Shown: positions 20,343 through 32,359, counted from the first letter of the stretch. The stretch is DNA of 64,000 nt from Gemmatimonadota bacterium (GCA_029262175.1 JAJCZV010000026.1:1-64000); one strand, 5' to 3'. Made by a program: numbers and translations. The notes: generated by a model from the sequence alone, not told the origin.

Positions 20343-21401
20343 CTATCTCCCTTGAACCAAGCCGGGAAACACAAGCCCGGGGTCTGCGTTTAGCGACCAC
20401 GGACTCCGTTCGCCAGCGAGCAAACGAACCCGCGCTGCTTCGCCGATCATCGCGGCGTTGTCGGTCGCAAGTCGCGGTGAAGGGACAAACAGCTGTCCCG
20501 TACTACCCAACCGCTCGGCCAAACGTTGGCGCAGCCGCGAGTTCCGCGCTACACCGCCGCCCAGAACGACACGGCGCAGGCCGAGCGCCTCGACCGCCCG
20601 CATCGTCTTTTCTACGAGCACGTCCACGACCGCTTCTTGAAACTCGGCCGCGAGATCTGCCACGGCTTCGTCGAGTCGAGATCTCGACTCTACATCCGCC
20701 ACCGCGATGGAAAGGGCTGTTTTCAAACCGCTAAAGGACATGTCGTAGTACGCGGCATCTTCGGGTCCCTGTCGCTTCGAGAGCATGGGCCGGGGCAACG
20801 AAAAACGCCCCGGAGTCCCGGTTTCCGCAGCGCGTTGGATCTCTGGACCCCCTGGGTACCCGAGCCCCAAACGTCGAGCCACCTTGTCGAAGGCCTCCCC
20901 AGCGGCGTCGTCTCGCGTGCGACCGAGGATCCTGTACTCACCCCATTCACGCACCTCCAAAAGCAGGGTGTGCCCGCCGGACACGAGCAGCCCGACGAAC
21001 GGCGGCTGCGCCGACGGGTCCTCGAGGGCGGCCGCAAAAAGGTGTCCCTCCATGTGATGCACCCCTATCAGCGGAAGCCCGCGCGCCATCGCGTAAGCCT
21101 TTCCCCAATTCACGCCCACCAGCAGCGCGCCAACCAGTCCCGGACCGGCCGTAACGCCGACGCCTGCGATGGAGTCGGCCGTAGTCCCCGCCTGGGTCAT
21201 CGCGTGATCCACCATGGCGTCCAGCGATCGCACGTGTTCGCGCGCGGCGATTTCCGGGACGACACCGCCGAAGGCCGCGTGCGCGTCCTGGGAGGCGATC
21301 GCGAGGCCCCGAATCCCCGTCTCATCCACGACCGCCGCCGATGTTTCGTCACATGATGTTTCGATGCCGAGGATGGGCCCGCCCGTGTATTCCGCGCGCA
21401 C
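20343..21401 (-). CDS. tsaD: tRNA N6-threonylcarbamoyladenosine synthase subunit TsaD
   Basis: 352 residues. TsaD attaches the threonylcarbamoyl group to A37 of ANN-decoding tRNAs. The N-terminus has ILGIETSCDETSAAVVD, the metal-binding HHMEGHLFAA (HxxxH) lies near residue 117, and the nucleotide-binding VSGGHT follows. The ATG at 21401 is 2 bases past the stop of the YbbR gene. Confidence 0.97.
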   Translation of the reverse strand: MRAEYTGGPILGIETSCDETSAAVVDETGIRGLAIASQDAHAAFGGVVPEIAAREHVRSLDAMVDHAMTQAGTTADSIAGVGVTAGPGLVGALLVGVNWGKAYAMARGLPLIGVHHMEGHLFAAALEDPSAQPPFVGLLVSGGHTLLLEVREWGEYRILGRTRDDAAGEAFDKVARRLGLGYPGGPEIQRAAETGTPGRFSLPRPMLSKRQGPEDAAYYDMSFSGLKTALSIAVADVESRSRLDEAVADLAAEFQEAVVDVLVEKTMRAVEALGLRRVVLGGGVARNSRLRQRLAERLGSTGQLFVPSPRLATDNAAMIGEAARVRLLAGERSPWSLNADPGLVFPGLVQGR

Positions 21402-21403
21402 CC

Positions 21404-22330
21404 TTAGGAGGAACTCGCACCGGGAGAGACCGTGACTCGTGGCGTTAGGAGCGTCGCGTTCGCTTCCACATCGGCGGGTAGACGGACTTGGAGCTGCTGC
21501 GACCGGACCGTCAGGACAGGTTCGGTAATCTCGAGCGTCACGAGCACGTCGGAAGGACTCAGGGCATCGATCAACCGGGCGGGCCCCGTCACATCGACCG
21601 CCACCGACGGCGGATCGATGACGGAGGAACCGGCATACACACCCCCGGCCACCACCGGGACTTGAAACCGACGCGTTCGAAGCGAATCTACATGGACCGA
21701 GACCAGGACCGATGTCGGCGTGACGCGCAAGCCGCGCGACCCCGGTGGAAGCGCCACGACAAGCTGTCGGTCGATCTGATGGTCGACGGAGCCGACCTCG
21801 AGTTGGCGCGTGGACAGTTCGGAGATGGTTCGCAAATACGATGCGGGTCCCTGCACCAAGACACTTTCCGGGCTCACCTCATAGGCGCGGATGGCAAAAC
21901 CATCGGAGGCCTCCGCGTCGGTTACGGCCCGCACCGACACCATCTTCTCGGAACGCCGCTCGAAACGGACGGTGACCTGGTTGGGTGTCACCGAGGTGGC
22001 GCGAACCGCGAGCGATCGGTTGAACAATACGTCGGAAGGCGACAGGGCGATGTTCATCACGCTGTCGTCCACCGTAGCGATGACTTTTCGGATCTGAGGT
22101 TGGTTCAACAGCGCCAGGATGTCTCCGCTGCGCCCCTGGAAGGTGGTAAACACCTGCGTAGGCGCCTCCAGCAAGCTCCAAGCGGAGTCGGTGACCTGGA
22201 AATCCAGGGTCGTCGCCACCTGCTGGTCCGTTCGCTCCTTGTCGGCGGACACGCTCAGCCACAAAAGGACCGACAGGACGATCGCGGCGACCTTGTAGGG
22301 CCAGTTCTTGGCCAGGAGCCCGAAGTCCAC
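21404..22330 (-). CDS. YbbR/CdaR-like single-pass membrane protein
   Basis: 308 residues. One N-terminal membrane helix (about 10-27, KVAAIVLSVLLWLSVS) leads into extracytoplasmic beta-rich repeats of the YbbR type (for example VSPESVLVQGPASYL and DALSPSDVLVTL). In Firmicutes YbbR (CdaR) proteins regulate the diadenylate cyclase CdaA and are encoded next to it; here there is no cdaA in the window. The gene starts 2 bases after the PASTA gene stop. Assignment to the family is fairly secure, function here is open. Confidence 0.85.
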   Translation of the reverse strand: MDFGLLAKNWPYKVAAIVLSVLLWLSVSADKERTDQQVATTLDFQVTDSAWSLLEAPTQVFTTFQGRSGDILALLNQPQIRKVIATVDDSVMNIALSPSDVLFNRSLAVRATSVTPNQVTVRFERRSEKMVSVRAVTDAEASDGFAIRAYEVSPESVLVQGPASYLRTISELSTRQLEVGSVDHQIDRQLVVALPPGSRGLRVTPTSVLVSVHVDSLRTRRFQVPVVAGGVYAGSSVIDPPSVAVDVTGPARLIDALSPSDVLVTLEITEPVLTVRSQQLQVRLPADVEANATLLTPRVTVSPGASSS

Positions 22331-22332
22331 GG

Positions 22333-23193
22333 CTACCGGCCTCCCGGCACGGGACGATTCACGTCGGTCGAGTCTCGCCGGGGGGGGTCGGTGTCATCGG
22401 TCAAGTCGGCGTTGACGGAGTCCGGCGGGGCGCCAGCCACCACGATGGACACGAACCCGTCACCGCGAAGCGATCCGCGGGGTGCCGGACTCTGCGAGAC
22501 CACGCGACCCGGACCTTCGGGGGCGTCGACCTGGTAGCGAACCGCGCCCATCCGCAGCCCGGCCCCCTCGAGCACGGCTTCCACATCGTCCACATGCCGA
22601 CCGCGTAGATCTGGCACCGTGACAATCGCTGCGCCCTGCGCCACGACCACCTCGACGCTGCCCGGCAGAGTGATTCGGGTCCCGGCCGCGGGACGGGTCT
22701 CGATCACGCCGGCACGAGCGGATGCGGTCGAACGCACGACGTCCACGTCAAACCCCAGGCGGCGAAGTAGCGTGGCCGCCTCGTCACCGGCGAGACCCAC
22801 GAGGTCGGGGACCAGGCGGGATTCGACGCCGGCGCTGAGCGCGACGTAGACGGTGTCCCCGGAACGCGCCACCTGACCGGCCAGTGGACTCTGCGCTACG
22901 ACAGCGCCCGCGGCAATTTCGGGATGGTTCAGCTCACCGCGCGTCTTCACGAACAGATCGATATCCCCCAGGATGATCTCGGCTTCTCCGGCGGAGAGTC
23001 CGATGAGCGATGGCACCCCGGTAAAGTCCCGGTCGGTCGGGTCATCAGCCGACGGAAAGAGCCACCGCGCGGCGATCGTATATCCAAGGAAAAACGTGAC
23101 GAAAGTGACGAGAAGCCCGCGCCCGACTCGTCCTTTCAAGAACGCCAGCAGTCCGTCGGACGCCGAGCTGACGTGCCGACGCTCGAAGCTCAT
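22333..23193 (-). CDS. PASTA-domain membrane protein
   Basis: 286 residues from an ATG at 23193 that overlaps the rsmB stop as ATGA. A short basic cytoplasmic tail and one membrane helix (about 24-41) precede three PASTA modules, each opening with a proline-rich start (VPSLIGLSAGEAE, VPDLVGLAGDEA, VPDLRGRHVDDV). A threonine/aspartate-rich tail ends the protein. PASTA modules bind muropeptides or beta-lactams in penicillin-binding proteins and Ser/Thr kinases. Here there is neither kinase nor transpeptidase domain, so the protein is a bare wall-sensing or scaffold module. Confidence 0.88.
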   Translation of the reverse strand: MSFERRHVSSASDGLLAFLKGRVGRGLLVTFVTFFLGYTIAARWLFPSADDPTDRDFTGVPSLIGLSAGEAEIILGDIDLFVKTRGELNHPEIAAGAVVAQSPLAGQVARSGDTVYVALSAGVESRLVPDLVGLAGDEAATLLRRLGFDVDVVRSTASARAGVIETRPAAGTRITLPGSVEVVVAQGAAIVTVPDLRGRHVDDVEAVLEGAGLRMGAVRYQVDAPEGPGRVVSQSPAPRGSLRGDGFVSIVVAGAPPDSVNADLTDDTDPPRRDSTDVNRPVPGGR

Positions 23194-24467
23194 GAGGACC
23201 GCCGTAGACGCGCCGCGTATGCCCCGTCGGTGCCCGTCAGCCATGGACGAATAAACAGATCGCCCTTCGAAGTGATGCAGTCCTCCGGCAACGACACACC
23301 CTGGACCGGCTCTCGTACGAAGTCCCTATGTCTCTCCAAGAACGCCTCCACCTGTCCTTCGTTCTCTTCTGACTCCAGAGAACACGTGCTATAGACCAAC
23401 AGCCCCCCCTTTTGCACCATCTCCGCACACGCGTCGAGAATCTCGAACTGCAGCGCGACGAGTTCATCGAGACGAGCTTGATTCAGTCGCCATCGCGAAT
23501 CCACTCGACGTCGCAACACGCCCGTGCCCGTGCACGGTACATCCGCCAACACCGTCGCCGCCGCTACGAACGGCGGCCTCCGGGCATCCGCCACCACGGG
23601 GACGACCGGCAGCCCCAATCGTCGGGCCGGCTCGCGAATCGTCCGCAAACGACTGGCCGACACGTCGGTCGCGAAGACCGAGGCGCCGCTCGACGCGGCG
23701 AGACCCACGGCCTTCGTGCCCGGCGCCGCACACACGTCCACCACGGGCGAGGAAGCACCCGCTCCTACATAGTCTACCACGGCAGAGGCTGCGGGGTCCT
23801 GTATCACGGCCCGTAGTTGACGGAGGGCCGCCACGGGCGTGCCCTTTACCAGCCGCCACGACCGTGCCCAACCCTCGATGGGACTCAATTCGACCTCGTC
23901 CGACGGAGCCGGCGGGTCGTCCGTCATCATGCGGAGGACCACATTCGGCGGGGTATTACCGTGGGTGACCAAGCGCGACGCATCGTAGATGCTCCAGCGA
24001 TCCACCCAACGACGAACGACCCACTCCGGGTGCGACCCGTAGCTCGTGAGGTAGCCGATCGGATCCCGGTCACGGGATGGAAACGGATCTGACTTCGCTT
24101 CCGCAGTGAGTGCCCGCAGCACCGCATTGATGTACCCGGCGCGGCCGGGGTCCATGCTGCGGCGCGCGGCGCGCATCGTCTCGCCGACCGCAGCGTGATC
24201 GGGCGTTCTCAATTCCTTGAGCTGGTAGGTGCCGACGCGGAGCCAATCCAGGAGAACGGGGTCGACCTTGGCCAGCGGTCGATCGGTGTACGCCTGGATC
24301 CAAGTGTCCAGACGAGATTGAAGCCGGATACACCCGTAGCCGATTTCGAGCGCCAGACCGCGATCAGCCGCGGAGACATCGGTCAAAATCGCAGCAGCCG
24401 CACGATCGGCGAACGCCCCCGTCCGCACCTCCGAAACAATCCGGTGCGCGGCCTCGCGCGGACTCAA
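23190..24467 (-). CDS. rsmB: 16S rRNA (cytosine-C5)-methyltransferase
   Basis: About 425 residues. An N-terminal NusB-like RNA-binding domain (about 1-135) is followed by the SAM-dependent methyltransferase with the SAM loop VDVCAAPGTKA and the two catalytic cysteine motifs PCTGTG and STCSLE. It methylates C967 of 16S rRNA in E. coli. The frame is open to a GTG at 24548 inside thiG, but the family N-terminus fits a TTG at 24467, five bases past the thiG stop. The gene overlaps the PASTA gene by four bases. Confidence 0.95.
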   Translation of the reverse strand: MSPREAAHRIVSEVRTGAFADRAAAAILTDVSAADRGLALEIGYGCIRLQSRLDTWIQAYTDRPLAKVDPVLLDWLRVGTYQLKELRTPDHAAVGETMRAARRSMDPGRAGYINAVLRALTAEAKSDPFPSRDRDPIGYLTSYGSHPEWVVRRWVDRWSIYDASRLVTHGNTPPNVVLRMMTDDPPAPSDEVELSPIEGWARSWRLVKGTPVAALRQLRAVIQDPAASAVVDYVGAGASSPVVDVCAAPGTKAVGLAASSGASVFATDVSASRLRTIREPARRLGLPVVPVVADARRPPFVAAATVLADVPCTGTGVLRRRVDSRWRLNQARLDELVALQFEILDACAEMVQKGGLLVYSTCSLESEENEGQVEAFLERHRDFVREPVQGVSLPEDCITSKGDLFIRPWLTGTDGAYAARLRRSS

Positions 24468-24471
24468 CGTC

Positions 24472-25242
24472 TCAGCCAGGGATTCCGTCCACGGGGCTCG
24501 AAGGCACAGCCCACTCTCGTTTCGGCATTCGACCAGCGAGATACGCACGCCTTCCCGCGTCCACCGCCAGCCGCATCGCGGTCGCCATTTGCACCGGGTC
24601 GTCCGCCTGTGCCAGGGCCGTGTTCATGAGGATGCCGTCGACCCCCTGTTCCATCGTCGCGCACGCGTCGGAGGCCGTACCGACCCCCGCGTCCACGATC
24701 ACCGGCACCGTTAGCCGAGACTTGATGATGCGGATGTTCAGGGGGTTCAGCAGACCCAAACCGCTCCCGATCGGAGACACCAGGGGCATGACCGCCGCGG
24801 CCCCCGCGTCCTCCAACCGTAGGGCCGTAACCAGGTCGTCGTTGGTATACGCCAGGACGACAAATCCTTCTGCGACGAGCGTTCGAGTCGCCACCAACAA
24901 CCCCTCGGTATCCGGAAGCAGCGTTTCCTGGTCGCCGATCACCTCGAGCTTCACCCAATCGCTCATGCCGGAAGCCCGGCCGAGCCGCGCAAATCGAATG
25001 GCCTCTTCGGCGCTATAACAACCGGCCGTGTTTGGCAGCAGCGCGAATTCCTCGGGATCCAAAGTCCGCAGAATGTCATCGCGATCCGGGTTTTCGATGT
25101 CTACCCGTCGGACCGCGACGGTGACCATGTCGGCGCCAGAGGCGCGGATCGCATCGAGCATCGTGGTGGGGTCGGGGTATTTACCGGTACCCACGATGAG
25201 ACGAGAAGCGAACGTCCTGTCGGCAATGATCAGCGGGTCCAC
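24472..25242 (-). CDS. thiG: Thiazole synthase
   Basis: 256 residues, typical for ThiG. It forms the thiazole phosphate moiety of thiamine from deoxyxylulose phosphate, dehydroglycine and ThiS thiocarboxylate. The Schiff-base lysine is K98 in WVKLEVIGD; the phosphate-binding PLVSPIGSGLG is present further on. It begins immediately after the thiS stop, as expected for ThiS-ThiG partners. Confidence 0.97.
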   Translation of the reverse strand: MDPLIIADRTFASRLIVGTGKYPDPTTMLDAIRASGADMVTVAVRRVDIENPDRDDILRTLDPEEFALLPNTAGCYSAEEAIRFARLGRASGMSDWVKLEVIGDQETLLPDTEGLLVATRTLVAEGFVVLAYTNDDLVTALRLEDAGAAAVMPLVSPIGSGLGLLNPLNIRIIKSRLTVPVIVDAGVGTASDACATMEQGVDGILMNTALAQADDPVQMATAMRLAVDAGRRAYLAGRMPKREWAVPSSPVDGIPG

Positions 25243-25446
25243 TCAACCACCGCCGACGAAGTGCACCAACTCGATACGGTCGCCGCTCTCGATCACCATC
25301 GCTTCGATCTCCGTTCGCCGGATGATCTGCCGGTTGAGTTCGACGACGACGGTGCGCCCGCTGAGGTCGAGCTCCGCGAGCAACTCGGACACCGTCGAAC
25401 CGACGGCCACTCGGCGAGCCTGCCCATTCACATGTATGTCGATCAC
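25243..25446 (-). CDS. thiS: Sulfur carrier protein ThiS
   Basis: 67 residues with a ubiquitin-like fold. The C-terminus ends in GGG; the terminal glycine is adenylated and thiocarboxylated to deliver sulfur to ThiG. The ATG overlaps the thiE stop as ATGA, and thiG follows without a gap. Confidence 0.95.
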   Translation of the reverse strand: MIDIHVNGQARRVAVGSTVSELLAELDLSGRTVVVELNRQIIRRTEIEAMVIESGDRIELVHFVGGG

Positions 25447-26132
25447 GTGATCTTCATCGTCTCGTTTTCGTCGTCCGTTTCATCCATCGCCGACTGCAGC
25501 TCCGCTGCCGCAATCACGGGGTCCGGAGCATCCCATACGGCGCGGCCCACTACGACGCCGTGCGCGCCCGCCCGGACCGCTTCCCGAGCTCGATCTGGAT
25601 TGAACCCGCCGATCGCCAGGATCGGTATGGGCGTCGTCTCCGCCAGGCGCTCGGCGGTCAACCTAACGGCTTGCGCGCCGCTCCCATCGATCCCTGGGTG
25701 AGACGGAGTCGAATGTATGGTGCCGAGCACGACATAGTCGGCGCCGTCCTGGGCCGCGCGTATCGCTTCCTCGACTCCGTGCACGGACGATCCGATCCGG
25801 GTCGACGACCCACGGCTGGTCACCCATTCCCTTACCGTGCGGGGGCTGAGCGCCCCGCGCCCAAGCTGCACCGCCTGTGTGGACACCGCTAGCGCGATGT
25901 CCGGCCTTCCGTTGACGACGACCCAGCCTCCGGTTCGGCCGGTGCGCCAAGTCAGTCGACTCGCGATGTCGAAGATGCGCCGAGCCGAGAGACGTGCCCG
26001 TAGGTGAATGGCGACTGGGCCCGCGCGCTCGAGCAGGCGCTCCAGCGTCCGGACGCCGGCGTCGTCGGCCAACTCTCGCTCTGAGGCAAGGACGTGGAGT
26101 CGCGGGATCCCCCGGTCAGGCCAGCCGGGCAC
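25443..26132 (-). CDS. thiE: Thiamine phosphate synthase (ThiE/TenI family)
   Basis: 229 residues, GTG start overlapping the fmt stop by 17 bases. TIM-barrel features of ThiE/TenI include VNGRPDIAL, VQLGRGAL, SVHGVEEA, DYVVLGTIHSTPSHP and ILAIGGFNP. It would couple the thiazole and pyrimidine phosphates to thiamine phosphate. The canonical HLGQ stretch is VQLGRG here, a modest deviation, so a TenI-type accessory role is possible. Its place in the thiE-thiS-thiG run supports a thiamine role. Confidence 0.88.
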   Translation of the reverse strand: MPGWPDRGIPRLHVLASERELADDAGVRTLERLLERAGPVAIHLRARLSARRIFDIASRLTWRTGRTGGWVVVNGRPDIALAVSTQAVQLGRGALSPRTVREWVTSRGSSTRIGSSVHGVEEAIRAAQDGADYVVLGTIHSTPSHPGIDGSGAQAVRLTAERLAETTPIPILAIGGFNPDRAREAVRAGAHGVVVGRAVWDAPDPVIAAAELQSAMDETDDENETMKIT

Positions 26133-27060
26133 CCTGCAACCCCTCCAGGCCGCGAATCCAATCGGCTGCAGTCATGCGTCGTCGTCCGGCCGGCTTGACC
26201 TCGCCAATCCGGATCGGGTCATCTCCCGTGGCCACGAGAAGACCGCGACGATCGTGCGCCTCCAGAATCGTCCCGGGGGGCACATCCGGGCTCGGCCCAC
26301 CGGCGAAGATCGGGAGCCGCGGAGAGAAGCATTGCAGGCGAACGTCTCCGTGTTGTGTCCACGCGGCCGGCCACGGGTCGCAGCCTCGGATCCAGCGGTC
26401 GATCTCGACCGCTGGGCGGGCCCAGTCGATCCGAGCCGTGTCTCGGTCGAGCTTTGGCGCGTAGGTCGCCAGCTCGTCGTCTTGCGCGATCTCGTTCGCC
26501 TTCCCGGAGGCGAGCTTCGCCAGCGCCTCGACCAGGAGTGGGCCACCGATTTCGGACGTCTCCGCGTACAAACTGCCGGCCGTCGTTTTCTCGGTGATGG
26601 GGATCGCCGACTGCAAGATGATCGCGCCCGCATCGAGCGCGAGGACCATCCGCATGATCGTCGCTCCGCCGCGCTCATGACCTCGGATAATCGCCCAATT
26701 GATGGGCGCCGCGCCTCGTAAGGCCGGAAGCAAAGATGCGTGGACGTTGATCGAGCCGAGCGGGGGCAGCCCGAGAACCTCTTCGCGCAGAATCTGACCG
26801 TAGGCGGCGACGACCGAGATATCCGGCGCCAGAGCACGCAGTTCCTCCAAGAACGGCTCTCCCCTGGGAAGCTCGGGCTGCAGCACGGGCACGTCGGCCT
26901 CGATCGCCCAGGTCTTTATCGGGCTGGCGCGAAGCGATCGGCCGCGACCTGCGGGTCGATCGGGGTTGGTCACGACACCGACGAGTTCGTGACCCGCAGA
27001 ACGGATCGCCTCGAGGGTCGGGATCCCGAACTCCGGTGTTCCCCAAAACAGGACCTTCAC
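26116..27060 (-). CDS. fmt: Methionyl-tRNA formyltransferase
   Basis: 314 residues. It formylates initiator Met-tRNA using 10-formyltetrahydrofolate. The N-terminal catalytic domain has FWGTPEFGIP, the family signature INVHASLLPALRGAAPINWAI-type stretch (Asn and His catalytic), and LDAGAII. The C-terminal OB-like domain carries FAGGPSPDVPPG. It follows def by 13 bases, the classic def-fmt pair. Confidence 0.97.
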   Translation of the reverse strand: MKVLFWGTPEFGIPTLEAIRSAGHELVGVVTNPDRPAGRGRSLRASPIKTWAIEADVPVLQPELPRGEPFLEELRALAPDISVVAAYGQILREEVLGLPPLGSINVHASLLPALRGAAPINWAIIRGHERGGATIMRMVLALDAGAIILQSAIPITEKTTAGSLYAETSEIGGPLLVEALAKLASGKANEIAQDDELATYAPKLDRDTARIDWARPAVEIDRWIRGCDPWPAAWTQHGDVRLQCFSPRLPIFAGGPSPDVPPGTILEAHDRRGLLVATGDDPIRIGEVKPAGRRRMTAADWIRGLEGLQGARLA

Positions 27061-27073
27061 GGAGCCAAGCCGG

Positions 27074-27562
27074 TCAGTCGCGTTTTTGCCACTTCCGGAC
27101 CAGCATCTTTCGCTTGAGCGGACTCACCCGATCGAGGAACAGCACGCCATCCAAGTGGTCGCTTTCATGCTGTATGCACCGACTCAACAGCCCTTCGGCC
27201 CGGAACTCGACGGGTTCGCCGTCGGCGTCCAGACCGCGGACCATGATCGTTTCATGGCGCTCGACGATCTCGGCGAGACCCGGGATGCTGAGACATCCCT
27301 CTTCTGTTTTGACCACCCCTTCGGAGTCGACGATCTCGGGATTGATGAGGGCGCCCGGCGGGATGTCATCGTCTCGGATGTCATAGACGAATACCCGAGT
27401 CGCGACGCCGACTTGCGGCGCTGCGAGACCGATGCCGTCCGCTTCGTACATCGTTTCTTGGAGATCTTCGATGAGGCGTCGAATCTCATCGTCCACCTGC
27501 TCGACGCGGGCGCACTCTTCGCGGAGCACAGGATCTCCGTACAAACGAATCTCACGAATCAT
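27074..27562 (-). CDS. def: Peptide deformylase
   Basis: 162 residues. It removes the N-formyl group from nascent proteins, undoing the action of its neighbour fmt. All three metal-site motifs are present: GIGLAAPQVG, EEGCLSIP and QHESDHLDG (HExxH). Confidence 0.97.
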   Translation of the reverse strand: MIREIRLYGDPVLREECARVEQVDDEIRRLIEDLQETMYEADGIGLAAPQVGVATRVFVYDIRDDDIPPGALINPEIVDSEGVVKTEEGCLSIPGLAEIVERHETIMVRGLDADGEPVEFRAEGLLSRCIQHESDHLDGVLFLDRVSPLKRKMLVRKWQKRD

Positions 27563-27598
27563 GGGTCGCTACGCTGACTTCTCGGGGTTCTCCGAAAC

Positions 27599-27904
27599 TC
27601 AACCGCCCGTGCGGACGCTGCCGATCTTCGAGCGTTCGATCTCGATCTTCGTCTCGCCGCTCTTGAGCGTGACCCGGTCGTCGGTGAGGTGGACGATCGT
27701 GCCAACGATCCCGCCGACCGACGTGATCTCGTCGCCCTTCTTTAGACCCTGGATCAGCGCTTGATGATCCTGCTGCTGTTTCCGCTGCGGTCGGAAGAAG
27801 AGAAAATAGAAGATGGCGATAAAGCCACCCATCATCATGATCGTGGCTGCCGGGTTCGCCTGACCACCATCGGGTGATCCGGCGAAGAGACTGAGCATCA
27901 ACAT
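27599..27904 (-). CDS. yajC: Preprotein translocase subunit YajC
   Basis: 101 residues. One N-terminal membrane helix (about 20-40, with IFYFLFFRPQRK at its cytoplasmic edge) and a small cytosolic beta domain (GLKKGDEITSVGGI). YajC associates with SecDF-YidC. Placement just after tgt matches the widespread queA-tgt-yajC order. Confidence 0.95.
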   Translation of the reverse strand: MLMLSLFAGSPDGGQANPAATIMMMGGFIAIFYFLFFRPQRKQQQDHQALIQGLKKGDEITSVGGIVGTIVHLTDDRVTLKSGETKIEIERSKIGSVRTGG

Positions 27905-27916
27905 GTCGGTGCCTTC

Positions 27917-30157
<2,241 letters not shown>

Positions 30158-30168
<11 letters not shown>

Positions 30169-31264
30169 CGCCAAACAATGCGCCTTGTGGACTCTCGGGC
30201 GTGGGGAGCGAATAGCCAAAACGTTCGTAGGCCTTCTTGGTGGCCGTACGTCCTCTAGAGGTGCGTTGCAGGTATCCGTTCTGGATCAGATAAGGCTCGT
30301 AAACCTCTTCCAGCGTGCCGGCGTCTTCTCCGACGGCAACCGCAAGAGAGTTTAGCCCGACGGGTCCGCCGTCGAAGGTCTCGATGATCGCGCGCAGGAC
30401 TCGGCCATCCATCTCATCGAGCCCGTACTCGTCGACGTTGAGTAGCGTAAGCCCTTGAACCGCGGTATCGGCGTCGATGGTTCCGTCGCTGCGGACTTCC
30501 GCGAAGTCGCGGACCCGGCGCAAGAGCCGGTTCGCGATCCTGGGCGTACCGCGCGAGCGCCGTGCGATTTCGGAGGCGCCATCCGGGGTGATGGGAATCT
30601 CCAACAGACCGGCCGAACGGAGGACGATCTCGCACAGCTCGTCGGTCGGGTAGAAGCCCAGACGTTCGACGACGCCGAACCTCGCCCGCATCGGCGCCGT
30701 GAGAAGGCCGAACCTCGTCGTGGCTCCAACGAGCGTAAAACGCTCGAGCTTCATCGAGAACGTCTCAACCCGCGGGCCGTCTCCGAGACGGATCTCGATC
30801 CGGTAGTCCTCCATCGCGGGATAGAGGAACTCCTCGATGACCGGTCGCAGACGGTGAATCTCGTCGATAAACAGGATGTCTCGCGGCGCGAGATTGGTCA
30901 GTAGTCCGGCCAAATCGCCGGGCTTCTCGAGGACGGGCCCGGAGGTCAACTTGATGTTGACGCCGAGTTCGTGCGCGAGCAGCAGAGCGAGGGTCGTCTT
31001 CCCGAGACCCGGTGGGCCGTAGAAGAGCGTGTGGTCGAGGGCTTCACCGCGACCGAGCGCCGCCTGGATATAGACGGAGAGACTCTCTTTGACCTTCGCC
31101 TGCCCGACGAAGTCTTCCAGCCGTTCGGGTCGAAGCGAGAAATCCGTCGGCGCCTCGTCTCCGACCATCTCGGGGGTCGTCACTTCGGTGCGATCAAGCT
31201 GGCCCTCGCGGTCCGACTCGCGGCCCGGCCCCGGAGCGGTGCCTCCGAATTGGTCCGCGCTCAT
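30158..31264 (-). CDS. ruvB: Holliday junction branch-migration helicase subunit RuvB
   Basis: 368 residues. AAA+ motor of RuvAB. Walker [10 protein letters not shown] lies near residue 82, Walker B is FIDEIHRL, sensor 1 is VGATTR, and the arginine finger GTPRIANRL is present. A non-conserved polar N-tail of about 40 residues precedes the family start. The ATG overlaps the ruvA stop as ATGA. Confidence 0.98.
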
Positions 31265-31848
31265 ACGAACTGCAACGCACAGCGGACCAGTTCCTCGGTC
31301 CCGACTTCTCGACCCTCCAGGGAACCGACGGCCCGTGTGACCGCGCTCTCGCTTTCGGTGGGTCCGTATCCCAGCGATCGCAGCGCTTGCGCCGCGGCGT
31401 GGGTCGGTCCACGCGGGGTGGTCGCCGAAACGGCGACGCCCATGTCATCGAGCTTGTCCGCGAGTTCGATCCCGATGCGCTCCGCTGTCTTCTTGCCCAC
31501 GCCGCTCACGGTCTGAAGGGTGGCGTGGTCCTTTCCGCGGATCGCCGCAACCACTCGATCGGACGGCAAGGCACCCAGGATCGCGAGCGCGAGTCGCGGG
31601 CCGACACCGCTGGCGCTGCGCAGACGTCGAAACAGTTCGCGGTCGCGCGCGGTTTCAAAGCCGTACAAGTCGAGCGCGTCGTCACGAACGACCAACACCG
31701 TGTGCAGCTCGATCTGCTGGCCCACGCGAGGCAATCGGTCGACCAGCCCCATGGGCACGCTGAGCTCATATCCGAGCCCGTCCCCCGCGAGCACCTCGAC
31801 CGTGTCGGGGCCATAGCCGAGGAATTCTCCCCGCATGCGGCGGATCAT
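31261..31848 (-). CDS. ruvA: Holliday junction DNA helicase subunit RuvA
   Basis: 195 residues. It binds the four-way junction and recruits RuvB. It has the N-terminal OB fold (MRGEFLGYG), two helix-hairpin-helix motifs ([13 protein letters not shown] and [12 protein letters not shown]) and a C-terminal RuvB-binding domain. The ATG at 31848 overlaps the ruvC stop as ATGA and is preferred to an ATG at 31908 within ruvC. Confidence 0.97.
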   Translation of the reverse strand: MIRRMRGEFLGYGPDTVEVLAGDGLGYELSVPMGLVDRLPRVGQQIELHTVLVVRDDALDLYGFETARDRELFRRLRSASGVGPRLALAILGALPSDRVVAAIRGKDHATLQTVSGVGKKTAERIGIELADKLDDMGVAVSATTPRGPTHAAAQALRSLGYGPTESESAVTRAVGSLEGREVGTEELVRCALQFV

Positions 31849-32330
31849 ACCGTCGCTCCCATGCCGACCGGAAATCGGGCGAATAAGTGACACAGCGCGA
31901 TCGCGCACCCGTCCGCGGCGTCGGCCGGCTTGGGCATGTCGCGGAGCCTGAGGTGCTTTTGCACCATGTAGCCGACCTGCCCTTTGGTCGCCGCACCGCT
32001 ACCGACGACGCGTTTCTTCACCTCCCGTGGAGGATACTCGTGGACCGGTAGGTCTCGAAGCGCGGCCGCGAGTACGAGAACCCCGCGCGCATGCCCCAAT
32101 ACCATCGCCGTACGGGCGTTGCGACCCGTAAACACGCCCTCGATCGCTACGCACGTCGGTTGCAGGCGATCGATGAGTGCGAGCGTACCGTCGTGAATAT
32201 CGACCAGCCGACCGTTCAGATCGGTCGCGCGCGGACGAATCACTCCGCACTCGATGAGCCGTCGGCCCGTTCGATCGTCGGTGATGAGAGCATACCCGGT
32301 CGCGCGTGTGCCCGGATCGATCCCCAACAC
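31845..32330 (-). CDS. ruvC: Crossover junction endonuclease RuvC
   Basis: 161 residues. It resolves Holliday junctions. The RNase H-like acidic residues are visible: Asp5 in LGIDPGTRATGYA, Glu in IEGVFTGRN and Asp in PADAADGCAIALCH. It sits between yebC and ruvA, the common yebC-ruvC-ruvA-ruvB order. Confidence 0.97.
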   Translation of the reverse strand: MLGIDPGTRATGYALITDDRTGRRLIECGVIRPRATDLNGRLVDIHDGTLALIDRLQPTCVAIEGVFTGRNARTAMVLGHARGVLVLAAALRDLPVHEYPPREVKKRVVGSGAATKGQVGYMVQKHLRLRDMPKPADAADGCAIALCHLFARFPVGMGATV

Positions 32331-32359
32331 CCGGGTCGTCGATCGCAGACCACCTGTCG

